Below, piece after piece: positions 36,482 to 46,598 of a stretch of DNA of 64,000 nt. Each line of letters begins with the position of its first letter. The stretch's first letter is position 1. The notes under the pieces are model-generated. The model worked only from the letters and a program-made list of their open reading frames with translations. It had not been told where the DNA came from and did no database searches. This stretch comes from Burkholderia ambifaria AMMD (lineage in GTDB: Bacteria; Pseudomonadota; Gammaproteobacteria; Burkholderiales; Burkholderiaceae). The DNA lies in the NCBI RefSeq assembly GCF_000203915.1, contig NC_008390.1, positions 1,364,001 through 1,428,000 of the forward strand, read 5' to 3'. The position numbers were made by a program, and so were the translations under genes.

Positions 36482-37867
36482 ATGAAGTCTCGCCAACCGG
36501 CAGCCGGCGCGTGTGTGCGCGCGTGGCTGCATCTGAGCGGCGCACTCGCGCTGGCCGCCGCGCTTGCCACCCTTGCCGGCTGTGACGCACAGCCGGATGC
36601 CGGTGCGTCGAACGCACAGGCCGCCGTCGCCTCGCAGGCATCGGGTGCCTCGCAGCAGGTTGCGTCCGCAACGATCGCCGCGAGCGGCCCGGTCGTCGCC
36701 GCGAACCAGCCGCAGACCCGCGCGCAGGTTTACGAAGGCGTGCGCCGGATGACGGCGCTCGGGAAGCAACTTTTCTTCGACCCTACGCTGTCAGGTTCCG
36801 GCAAGCTCGCGTGCGCGTCGTGTCACAGCCCCGAGCACGCGTTCGGTCCGCCGAATGCGCTGGCCGTGCAGTTCGGCGGCGACGACATGAAGCGCTCGGG
36901 CTTTCGCGCGGTGCCGTCGCTCAAGTATCTGCAGGGCGTGCCGCAGTTCACCGAGCACTTCCACGACTCCGACGACGAAGGCGACGAGAGCGTCGATGCG
37001 GGCCCGACCGGTGGCCTCACGTGGGACGGCCGCGTCGACACGGGCGCCGAGCAGGCGCGCATTCCGCTCACGTCGCCGTTCGAGATGAACAGCACGCCCG
37101 CGAAGGTCGCACGGGCCGTGAAGGCCGCGCCGTATGCGGACGAGTTCCGCGCGGTGTTCGGCGTGCAGGTGCTCGACGACGACGCGGCGACGTTCAAGGC
37201 CGTGCTGCGCGCGCTCGAGACGTTCGAGCAGACCCCCGAGCTGTTCTCGCCGTATTCGAGCAAGTACGACGCGTACCTCGCCGGGCGGGCCCCGCTCACG
37301 CCGGCCGAACTGCGCGGGCTGCAACTGTTCAACGACGAGAAGAAGGGTAATTGCGCGAGCTGCCACATCAGCCAGCGCGCGCTCGACGGCACGCCGCCGC
37401 AGTTCAGCGATTTCGGCCTGATCGCGATCGCGGTGCCGCGCAACCGCGCGCTGCCGGTCAATCGCGATCCGCGCTTCCACGATCTCGGCGCGTGCGGCCC
37501 CGAGCGCACCGACCTGAAGGGCCGCGACGAATTCTGCGGGCTGTTCCGCACGCCGTCGCTGCGCAACGTCGCGCTGCGCAAGACGTTCTTCCACAACGGC
37601 GTGTACCACTCGCTCGAGGACGTGATGCGCTTCTACGTCGAGCGCGACATCCATCCGGAGAAGTTCTATCCGGTCGTGCACGGCAAGGTGCAGGTGTACG
37701 ACGATCTGCCGAAGCGCTACTGGCCGAACATCAACCGCGAGCCGCCGTTCGATCGCAAGCGCGGCGACGCACCTGCGCTGAACGCGGCCGAGATCAAGGA
37801 CGTGATCGCGTTCCTGAACACGCTGACCGACGGATATCAACCGGCGGCCGAGTCGGCTGCGCGCTAG
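36482..37867 (+). CDS. Di-haem cytochrome c peroxidase / MauG-like lipoprotein
   Basis: 461 residues from the ATG at 36482; an ATG at 36458 adds eight residues and lies close to the Pho boxes, so the later start is preferred. The signal ends in lipobox LAGC-DA. Two haem c sites (CASCH near the N-terminal third and CASCH in the middle) and downstream RTPSLRNV and FFHNGVYHSL segments place it in the CcpA/MauG family. Expected at the periplasmic side of a membrane. The Pho box array immediately upstream suggests induction by phosphate starvation. Confidence 0.85.
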   Translation: MKSRQPAAGACVRAWLHLSGALALAAALATLAGCDAQPDAGASNAQAAVASQASGASQQVASATIAASGPVVAANQPQTRAQVYEGVRRMTALGKQLFFDPTLSGSGKLACASCHSPEHAFGPPNALAVQFGGDDMKRSGFRAVPSLKYLQGVPQFTEHFHDSDDEGDESVDAGPTGGLTWDGRVDTGAEQARIPLTSPFEMNSTPAKVARAVKAAPYADEFRAVFGVQVLDDDAATFKAVLRALETFEQTPELFSPYSSKYDAYLAGRAPLTPAELRGLQLFNDEKKGNCASCHISQRALDGTPPQFSDFGLIAIAVPRNRALPVNRDPRFHDLGACGPERTDLKGRDEFCGLFRTPSLRNVALRKTFFHNGVYHSLEDVMRFYVERDIHPEKFYPVVHGKVQVYDDLPKRYWPNINREPPFDRKRGDAPALNAAEIKDVIAFLNTLTDGYQPAAESAAR

Positions 37868-37994
37868 AAGGCGTTCCTTGCGGCACGCATGCTATGCTCG
37901 CTCGCTGACGGGCGTGGCGCGTGCCGGATGGCCGGCCCCCGGTTCGCCGGCCGCGCGCCACGCCGTTCGATCGAACATCCAAGGAGAACAACAC

Positions 37995-38381
37995 ATGTCG
38001 ATGCGTGCATCCCTTTCCATCGTCACGCGCGTGCTGGCCGGCGCCGCGTGCGCAGCCGCGATGCTGCCCGCCCACGCACAAAGCAACCTGGGCTTCCTGA
38101 ACGACACGCCGCTGACCTACTTCAGCAAGACCGACCGCGCGTCGCTGACCAAGGCCGTCGCGCAGGTGCGCGACGAAGGCAAGGACGGCGAAACCACGAC
38201 GTGGCAGAGCAACGGCCGCGGCACGCAGATCGATGCGAAGCTCACGCCGTCGACGTCCGAAACCGACGGCAAGACCTGCCGCGAAATCGCGACCGAAATC
38301 ACCGCGAAGGGCCAGTCGATGACGCTCAAGCCGGTCTTCTGCAAGACCGCCGCGGGCAAGTGGCAACTGCAGAAACGCTGA
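37995..38381 (+). CDS. Exported surface-antigen-like protein
   Basis: 128 residues. AAGGAG lies nine bases before the ATG. Signal peptide with cleavage after AHA-QS. The C-terminal domain (GETTTWQSNGRGTQIDAKL, a Cys in KTCREI, a second Cys in VFCKTAAGKWQLQKR) resembles the 17-kDa surface antigen / RT0821 family, with the two Cys probably disulfide bonded. The glycine-zipper part of many family members is missing. The NUDIX gene follows by ten bases, so they may share a transcript. Confidence 0.65.
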   Translation: MSMRASLSIVTRVLAGAACAAAMLPAHAQSNLGFLNDTPLTYFSKTDRASLTKAVAQVRDEGKDGETTTWQSNGRGTQIDAKLTPSTSETDGKTCREIATEITAKGQSMTLKPVFCKTAAGKWQLQKR

Positions 38382-38391
38382 GCGCGGTGCG

Positions 38392-38862
38392 ATGAAGCGC
38401 AGTGGTGCGCCGCGCACGGTATCGTGCGGCGTCGTGATTCTCGACGGGGCCGGCCGCGTATTCCTCGCGCATGCGACGGATACCACGCACTGGGACATCC
38501 CGAAGGGGCAGGGCGAGCCGGGCGAATCGCCGGCCGACGCGGCGCTGCGGGAGCTGCGCGAGGAAACCGGCATCGAATTCGCGCCGGCACGCCTCGTCGA
38601 TCTCGGCCGCTTCGCGTACCGTCACGACAAGGACCTGCACCTGTTCGCGGTGCAGGTCGCCGACGACGAGATCGATCCCGCGCACTGCACGTGCACGTCG
38701 CTGTTCCCGAGCCGTCGCGACGGCTCGCTGATTCCCGAGATGGACGCGTATCGCTGGACGGCGCCCGCCGACGTCGATACGTATGCGAGCCGCAGCCTCG
38801 CGCGGCTGTTTCGCACGACGCTGTCGCTCGCGGATCTGCATCGGCGGTTGACGGGCGGGTGA
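38392..38862 (+). CDS. NUDIX hydrolase
   Basis: 156 residues with a full NUDIX box: GQGEPGESPADAALRELREE, continuing TGIEF, which supplies the Mg2+-binding glutamates. The early HWDIPKGQ segment and TTHWD fit the diadenosine-polyphosphate/NTP-type NUDIX group, but the substrate cannot be named. Cytoplasmic. A terminator follows 30 bases after the stop. Confidence 0.88.
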   Translation: MKRSGAPRTVSCGVVILDGAGRVFLAHATDTTHWDIPKGQGEPGESPADAALRELREETGIEFAPARLVDLGRFAYRHDKDLHLFAVQVADDEIDPAHCTCTSLFPSRRDGSLIPEMDAYRWTAPADVDTYASRSLARLFRTTLSLADLHRRLTGG

Positions 38863-38892
38863 GCGCTGTTGCTTCGATGCCGCGCACGCAAT

Positions 38893-38922
38893 AAAAAACC
38901 GACCGCGAGGGTCGGTTTTTTT
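38893..38922 (+). terminator. Intrinsic terminator after the NUDIX gene
   Basis: CCGACC (38899-38904) pairs with GGTCGG (38910-38915), loop GCGAG. An A6 run precedes and a T7 run follows, so it works on both strands and also ends the convergent glnS transcript. Confidence 0.85.
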
Positions 38923-38974
38923 CATCGTCGCGCGACGTCGGCGCGAAGCCCCACGCCGCGCGCGCCGCAGGCCG

Positions 38975-40684
<1,710 letters not shown>

Positions 40685-40846
40685 GCGGTTGGCGTCAGGT
40701 TGTGTCGGCGCGTCGCGCCGGTTTAATCCTGTAATTCTACCTGAGCGGGGTCCGTCCCGCGCGGGTTGTGGCGCCGCAGGCGCCGGTGAGCGCTACGTCC
40801 CGCAATATCTCGATAATGTGTCGGCTGTAACACGACGTAAATCGGA

Positions 40847-40876
40847 TTGCCCGGCGCGTTCGGCTTTTCCTATGAT
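40847..40876 (+). promoter_or_regulatory. Sigma-70-type promoter for the glycine-zipper lipoprotein
   Basis: -35 TTGCCC (40847-40852), 18-base spacer, -10 TATGAT (40871-40876). The start codon is 62 bases downstream, with GGAGGA at 40920-40925 as the ribosome binding site. The -10 is close to consensus. Confidence 0.5.
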
Positions 40877-40937
40877 GGCTTCACCGATTCAATGCCGCCG
40901 GCGGGCCTTTTTGCTGGCGGGAGGAAGCCAATAATCC

Positions 40938-41147
40938 ATGATGAAGAAGACCACTTTTCTCGTTCGTACCGCGGTGATCGTCGCGGTCCTGTCGCAACTC
41001 GGCGCATGCGCGATGACGCATACGCAACGTAATGCCGGTATCGGCGCGGCCGCGGGCGGCGCGCTCGGCTACCTGATCACGGGCGGCCCGGTCGGCACGG
41101 TGGCCGGCGCGGCGGCAGGCGGCCTGGTCGGCGCCGGCGTGCGCTGA
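40938..41147 (+). CDS. Small glycine-zipper lipoprotein (OsmB-like)
   Basis: 69 residues. Lys-rich start, hydrophobic signal and lipobox LGAC-AM, so the mature protein is a lipoprotein of about 45 residues. The mature part is a glycine zipper (NAGIGAAAGGALGYLITGGP, then GTVAGAAAGGLVGAGV), as in OsmB and related envelope proteins. A second ATG follows immediately at 40941. Envelope stability is the likely role, by family. Confidence 0.8.
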   Translation: MMKKTTFLVRTAVIVAVLSQLGACAMTHTQRNAGIGAAAGGALGYLITGGPVGTVAGAAAGGLVGAGVR

Positions 41148-41153
41148 TCGACA

Positions 41154-41173
41154 CCGGCGCGCATGCGCGCCGG
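41154..41173 (+). repeat. Perfect 20-base palindrome after the glycine-zipper gene
   Basis: CCGGCGCGC-AT-GCGCGCCGG, six bases after the stop codon. With effectively no loop and no T tract it is a poor terminator hairpin, but it could form part of a Rho-dependent or attenuating structure. Confidence 0.35.
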
Positions 41174-41309
41174 CCGGTCGTGACGGGGTTCGCCCCGCGT
41201 CACGACCTCGCACATCCCTTCCGCGATTCGACAGGCAACATCAGGGAGGAACGGGTGTGCGACACTTCGTCGACGTCACATAACGACTTCATGCGTCGAC
41301 GAATCCTCC

Positions 41310-41858
41310 ATGAGCAACTTTCCCGTTTTCGTGCTGCCGGGCTACGGCAACTCCGGTCCGCTTCACTGGCAAAGCCGCTGGGAGCGCGCGGACGCGCGTT
41401 TCGTGCGCATCGCGATGCCCGACTGGGACCGTGCGTTCCGCAACGGCTGGTGTCTCGCGCTCGATCGCGCGGTCGAGGCCGCGCCGGGCCCGGTGTTGAT
41501 CGCCGCGCACAGCCTCGGCACGCTGACCACCGCGTGGTGGGCGACCCGCTACGCGCGGCCGGCCGCGCTCGCGAAGGTGCGCGGCGCGCTGCTCGTCGCG
41601 CTGCCCGATCCGGCCGGGCCCGGGTTTCCGGCCGACGCGCACGGCTTCGGGCCCGTGCCGCACGAACGGCTGCCGTTTCCGACCTGTGTGGCCGCGAGCA
41701 GCGACGATTCGTACGGCTCGCTCGCGTTCGCGCGCGGCTGCGCACGCGCGTGGGGCAGTGCGTTCCATGACCTCGGCCCGCGCGGCCACCTCAACGCGGA
41801 CAGCGGGCTCGGCGACTGGCCCGACGCACGCGGCTGGCTCGACGCGCTCGCGCGCTAG
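41310..41858 (+). CDS. RBBP9/YdeN family alpha/beta hydrolase
   Basis: 182 residues, the normal size of this compact serine hydrolase family. The opening [15 protein letters not shown] is diagnostic. The nucleophile Ser lies in AAHSLGTL, an acidic residue in ASSDDSYGS, and the catalytic His in [15 protein letters not shown]. Physiological substrate unknown. Convergent with the CoA transferase gene. Confidence 0.88.
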
Positions 41859-41931
41859 CCATCGATTCACTGGCCGTCGAGGATCGGTCGCACGCCGCCG
41901 ACGGCGCAGCGACGCGAACGTCCCGGCCAGC

Positions 41932-43152
41932 TCAGATCGCCTGCTTCGCCTTCAACGCGGCGATGCGCGCCGCGTCGTAGCCGAGCATGTCGCGCAGCAC
42001 CGCTTCGGTCTGCGCGCCGAGCAGCGGCGGGGCCGTGCGCGCATCGGGCGGCGTCGCGCTCATCCGGATCGGATTGCGCACGAGCTTCACGTCCGCGCCG
42101 CACGGATGCGGCAGCGACACCTGCATCCCGCGCGCGACCACCTGTTCGTTGTCGAACACTTCGTCGAGTTCGTTGATCGGCCCGCACGGCACGCCGGCCG
42201 CTTCCAGCGTGCCGATCCAGTCGGCCTTGGCGCGGGTCTTCACCATCTCCGCGAGGATCGGCACCAGCGTGTCGCGATGGCGCACGCGCGACGGATTGGT
42301 CGCGAACCGTTCGTCGTCGGCCAGCTCGGCGCGGCCGCCGGCCTCGACGAACTTGCGGAACTGCCCGTCGTTGCCGACCGCGACGATGATCCAGCCGTCG
42401 CTCGTCTGGAAGGTTTGATACGGCACGATGTTCGGGTGCGCGTTGCCCCAGCGCACCGGCGGCTTGCCGCTCGCGAGGAAGTTGGTGTTCATGTTCGCGA
42501 GCAGCGCGACCTGCACGTCGAGCAGCGCCATGTCGATGTACTGGCCTTCGCCCGTGCGGTCGCGATGCGCGAGCGCGGCGAGCACCGCGATCGTCGAATA
42601 GAGGCCCGTCGCGAGATCGGCGATCGCGACGCCGGCCTTCTGCGGGCCGCCGCCCGGCTCGCTGTCGCGCTCGCCGGTGATGCTCATGAAGCCGCCGATG
42701 CCCTGGACGATGAAGTCGTAGCCCGCGCGATGCGCGTACGGGCCCGTCTGGCCGAAACCCGTGACCGAGCAGTAGACGAGATCGGGCTTCACCGCGCGCA
42801 GCGATTCGTAGTCGAGTCCGTATTTCGCGAGCTGCCCGACCTTGTAGTTCTCCAGCACGACATCGCTTTGCGCGGCGAGCTCGCGCACGATCTGCTGGCC
42901 TTCCGGCGTCGCGATGTCGACCGTGACCGAGCGCTTGTTGCGGTTCGCCGCGAGGTAGTACGCGGCCTCGGCCGTATCGGCGCCGGCTGCGTCCTTCAGG
43001 TACGGCGGCCCCCAGTGGCGCGTGTCGTCGCCGGCGCCGGGGCGCTCGATCTTGATCACGTCCGCGCCGAAATCGGCAAGGGTCTGCGCGCACCACGGGC
43101 CCGCGAGCACGCGGGTGAGGTCCAGCACGCGGATATGGCTCAGGGCACCCAT
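41932..43152 (-). CDS. CaiB/BaiF family CoA transferase
   Basis: 406 residues from the ATG at 43152, which has AGGAG ten bases upstream; the ATG at 43212 is rejected. Family III CoA-transferase features: [21 protein letters not shown] at the start, [11 protein letters not shown], and a [14 protein letters not shown] segment carrying the likely catalytic aspartate. These enzymes move CoA between acyl groups such as carnitine, oxalate, mesaconate or itaconate; the substrate cannot be read from sequence. Divergent from alaS. Confidence 0.9.
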
Positions 43153-43286
43153 CGTCGAATCGTCTCCTTTCATGGCTTGGCGTCGGGCAACGCGGATCGG
43201 CATGCCGACCATCTTAAGGCGAATCGGTCGCGCGGGTGGCGTCGTCCGGCACGGCGGGCCGCTGCCGTCTGGGCCGCCGGTCGGTA

Positions 43287-43310
43287 TCGTATAATCGATC
43301 GTTTACGATA
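43287..43310 (+). promoter_or_regulatory. alaS promoter -10 box within an inverted repeat
   Basis: A consensus -10 TATAAT lies at 43290-43295, about 85 bases before the alaS start; no good -35 is seen at normal spacing. ATCGTA (43287-43292) and TACGAT (43304-43309) are inverted around it, so the repeat spans the expected transcription start. E. coli AlaRS is known to bind a palindrome at its own promoter; a parallel here is inference. Confidence 0.45.
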
Positions 43311-43380
43311 TTTGCCCGCCGTGCGTCCGCGAGGACGGCCGGCGTTTGAAGCCGTCTCAGCCAGACATTCCCCGCACGCC

Positions 43381-46005
43381 ATGAAAGCTGCCGAAATCCG
43401 CGAGAAATTCCTCAAATTCTTCGAATCGAAGGGCCACACGATCGTCCGCTCGTCGAGCCTCGTGCCCGGTAACGACCCCACGCTGATGTTCACGAACTCG
43501 GGCATGGTCCAGTTCAAGGACGTATTCCTCGGCACGGACCCGCGTCCGTACTCGCGCGCCACGACGGCGCAGCGCAGCGTGCGCGCGGGCGGCAAGCACA
43601 ACGACCTCGAGAACGTCGGCTACACGGCGCGCCACCACACGTTCTTCGAGATGCTCGGCAACTTCTCGTTCGGCGACTACTTCAAGCACGACGCGATCCG
43701 CTTCGCGTGGGAGCTGCTGACCACGGTCTACCAGCTGCCGAAGGAAAAACTGTGGGTCACCGTCTACCAGGAAGACGACGAAGCCTACGACATCTGGGCG
43801 AAGGAAGTCGGCGTGCCGACCGAGCGGATCATCCGGATCGGCGACAACAAGGGCGCGCGCTACGCGTCGGACAACTTCTGGACGATGGGCGACACCGGCC
43901 CGTGCGGCCCGTGCACGGAAATCTTCTACGACCACGGCCCGGACGTGTGGGGCGGCCCGCCGGGGTCGCCTGAGGAAGACGGCGACCGCTACATCGAGAT
44001 CTGGAACCTCGTGTTCATGCAGTTCAACCGCGACGCGCAGGGCAACATGACGCGCCTGCCGAAGCAGTCGGTCGACACCGGCATGGGCCTCGAGCGCCTC
44101 GCCGCGGTGCTGCAGCACGTGCACAGCAACTACGAGATCGACCTGTTCCAGAACCTGATCAAGGCCGCCGCGCGCGTGACCGAGATCAGCGACCTCACCA
44201 ACAACTCGCTGAAGGTGATCGCCGATCACATCCGCGCGTGCTCGTTCCTGATCGTCGACGGCGTGATTCCGGGCAACGAAGGACGCGGCTACGTGCTGCG
44301 CCGGATCGTGCGCCGCGCGATCCGCCACGGCTACAAGCTCGGCCGCAAGGGCTCGTTCTTCCACAAGCTGGTGGCCGACCTCGTCGCCGAGATGGGCGCG
44401 GCCTATCCGGAGCTGAAGGAAGCCGAGCAGCGCGTGACCGACGTGCTGCGCCAGGAAGAAGAGCGCTTCTTCGAAACCATCGAGCACGGGATGTCGATCC
44501 TCGAGGCGGCACTCGCCGACGTCGAGGCGAAGGGCGGCAAGGTGCTCGACGGCGAGCTCGCGTTCAAGCTGCACGACACCTACGGCTTCCCGCTCGACCT
44601 CACGGCCGACGTGTGCCGCGAGCGCGGGATGACGGTCGACGAGCCGGCATTCGACGACGCGATGGCGCGCCAGCGCGAGCAGGCGCGCGCGGCCGGCAAG
44701 TTCAAGGCCACGCAGGGGCTCGAATACTCGGGCGCGAAAACCACGTTCCACGGTTACGAGGAAATCGCGTTCGACGACGCGAAGGTCGTCGCGCTGTACG
44801 TCGACGGTTCGGCCGTCAACGAAGTGAAGGCCGGCCAGGATGCGGTCGTGGTGCTCGACCACACGCCGTTCTACGCGGAATCGGGCGGCCAGGTCGGCGA
44901 CCAGGGCGTGCTCGCGAACGCCGCGACGCGCTTCGCGGTGGCCGACACGCTGAAGGTGCAGGCCGACGTGGTCGGCCATCACGGCACGCTGGAGCAGGGC
45001 ACGCTGAAGATCGGCGACGTGCTGCGCGCGGAAATCGACGCGCACCGCCGCGCCCGCACGCAGCGCAACCACTCGGCCACCCATCTGATGCACAAGGCGC
45101 TGCGTGAAGTGCTCGGCGCGCACGTGCAGCAGAAGGGTTCGCTCGTCGATGCGGAGAAAACCCGTTTCGACTTCGCGCACAACGCGCCGATGACCGACGA
45201 CGAAATCCGTCGCGTCGAGCAGATCGTCAACAACGAAATCCTCGCGAACGCGCCGGGCATCGTGCGCGTGATGCCGTATGACGAAGCGGTGAAGGGCGGC
45301 GCGATGGCGCTGTTCGGCGAGAAGTACGGCGACGAAGTGCGCGTGCTCGATCTTGGCTTCTCGCGCGAACTGTGCGGCGGCACGCACGTGCATCGCACCG
45401 GCGACATCGGCTTCTTCAAGATCGTCGTCGAAGGCGGCGTCGCGGCCGGCATCCGCCGGGTCGAGGCGATCACCGGCGACAACGCGGTGCGTTACGTGCA
45501 GGAACTCGATGCGCGCGTGAACGAAGCCGCGGCCGCGCTGAAGGCGCAACCGTCGGAACTCACGCAGCGCATCGCGCAGGTGCAGGACCAGGTGAAGTCG
45601 CTCGAGAAGGAACTGGGCGCGCTGAAGTCGAAGCTCGCGTCGAGCCAGGGCGACGAGCTCGCGCAGCAGGCCACCGAAATCGGCGGCGTGTATGTGCTGG
45701 CCGCGACACTCGACGGCGCGGACGCGAAGACGCTGCGCGAGACGGTCGACAAGCTGAAGGACAAGCTGAAGAGCGCGGCGATCGTGCTGGCGGCCGTCGA
45801 AGGCGGCAAGGTCAGCCTGATCGCGGGCGTCACGCCGGATGCGAGCAAGAAGGTCAAGGCCGGCGAGCTCGTGAACTTCGTCGCGCAGCAGGTGGGCGGC
45901 AAGGGCGGCGGCCGTCCCGATATGGCGCAGGCGGGCGGCACCGAACCGGCGAACCTGCCGGGTGCGCTGGCCGGCGTGAAGGGCTGGGTCGAAGAGCGGT
46001 TGTAA
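43381..46005 (+). CDS. alaS: Alanyl-tRNA synthetase
   Basis: 874 residues from the ATG at 43381; the long upstream open frame is noncoding. The start ([19 protein letters not shown]) is standard. Class II catalytic domain motifs and the editing domain metal sites are present: [12 protein letters not shown] and [13 protein letters not shown]. The C-terminal coiled-coil and oligomerisation domain includes [12 protein letters not shown]. It charges tRNA-Ala and edits Ser/Gly mischarging. Confidence 0.97.
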
Positions 46006-46015
46006 TCAGAACGAC

Positions 46016-46042
46016 GACGGCGCCGTGCAACGCGGCGCCGTC
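46016..46042 (+). terminator. Hairpin just after alaS
   Basis: GACGGCGCCG (46016-46025) pairs with CGGCGCCGTC (46033-46042) over a seven-base loop, ten bases after the alaS stop. No T run follows, so termination may be inefficient without Rho. Confidence 0.5.
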
Positions 46043-46280
46043 GCCCGATGCCGGCGATGTTCGGTTCTCCCCCGGCATCGCGGCGGTTTTGCTGACGTTC
46101 GGCGCTTCGTGCGCCGCAGGGGTGGTCCGTGCGGATGCCGGTCGCGGCCGGCCGGTGAGCCGCCACATCACACATCCCCCTCCCTCCATTTCGCGATTCG
46201 CTGCCGTCGCCGCGCTCAATTCGCGAAATGCGTGACGAAATACCTCGAAACACCCTGATCCATTTGCGTGCATGTCGTTT

Positions 46281-46308
46281 CGGTCAATCTTGTCTTGACC
46301 GATTTTTT
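46281..46308 (+). terminator. Intrinsic terminator in the AT-rich spacer
   Basis: CGGTCAA (46281-46287) pairs with TTGACCG (46295-46301), loop TCTTGTC, followed by ATTTTTT. It is 276 bases beyond alaS and might end read-through from alaS before the secretion locus. Confidence 0.6.
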
Positions 46309-46598
46309 ATTTCGATTCGACGAATTGGATTTCCGCGCATTTTTCCGGTGCGCCGAATGCCATCGGCCATCCATCGGCAGGCGCGGGAGAGCCGGTTGTG
46401 GCAGGGTTTGCCGTTGAGTCGGCAATCGCGATTGTTTTGTCGTGGCGGAATTTCATTCGAATGGAATTGAAATTCGAACGAGACTTATTAATAGAAGAAA
46501 ATTAACTAATTTTGATACGCGTACTACAGATGGAAAGGATTGCGTTAGGTAACATTCGCCGCTGACGAATCGGGCCCCGATCGTCCTGTCAATCTCGA

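Larger units (their letters stand above)
46006..46598 (+). other. AT-rich gene-free spacer between alaS and the two-partner secretion locus
   Basis: 593 bases without a convincing gene. After the alaS hairpin the base composition falls clearly below the surrounding level, especially 46260-46330 and 46430-46560, where A/T runs are common. An intrinsic terminator lies at 46281-46308. AATTTCA (46450-46456) and TGAAATT (46468-46474) are inverted, close to a TTGAAA that could be a -35 element, but the -10 match is poor. The composition shift suggests either a silenced-type promoter region or an insertion boundary. Confidence 0.45.

Noticed and set aside
41154..41173. The 20-base palindrome as an intrinsic terminator
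   Set aside because: No loop and no T tract; listed only as a repeat.
46016..46270. A small protein gene directly after alaS
   Set aside because: The frames there read through the hairpin and have no family similarity or ribosome binding site.
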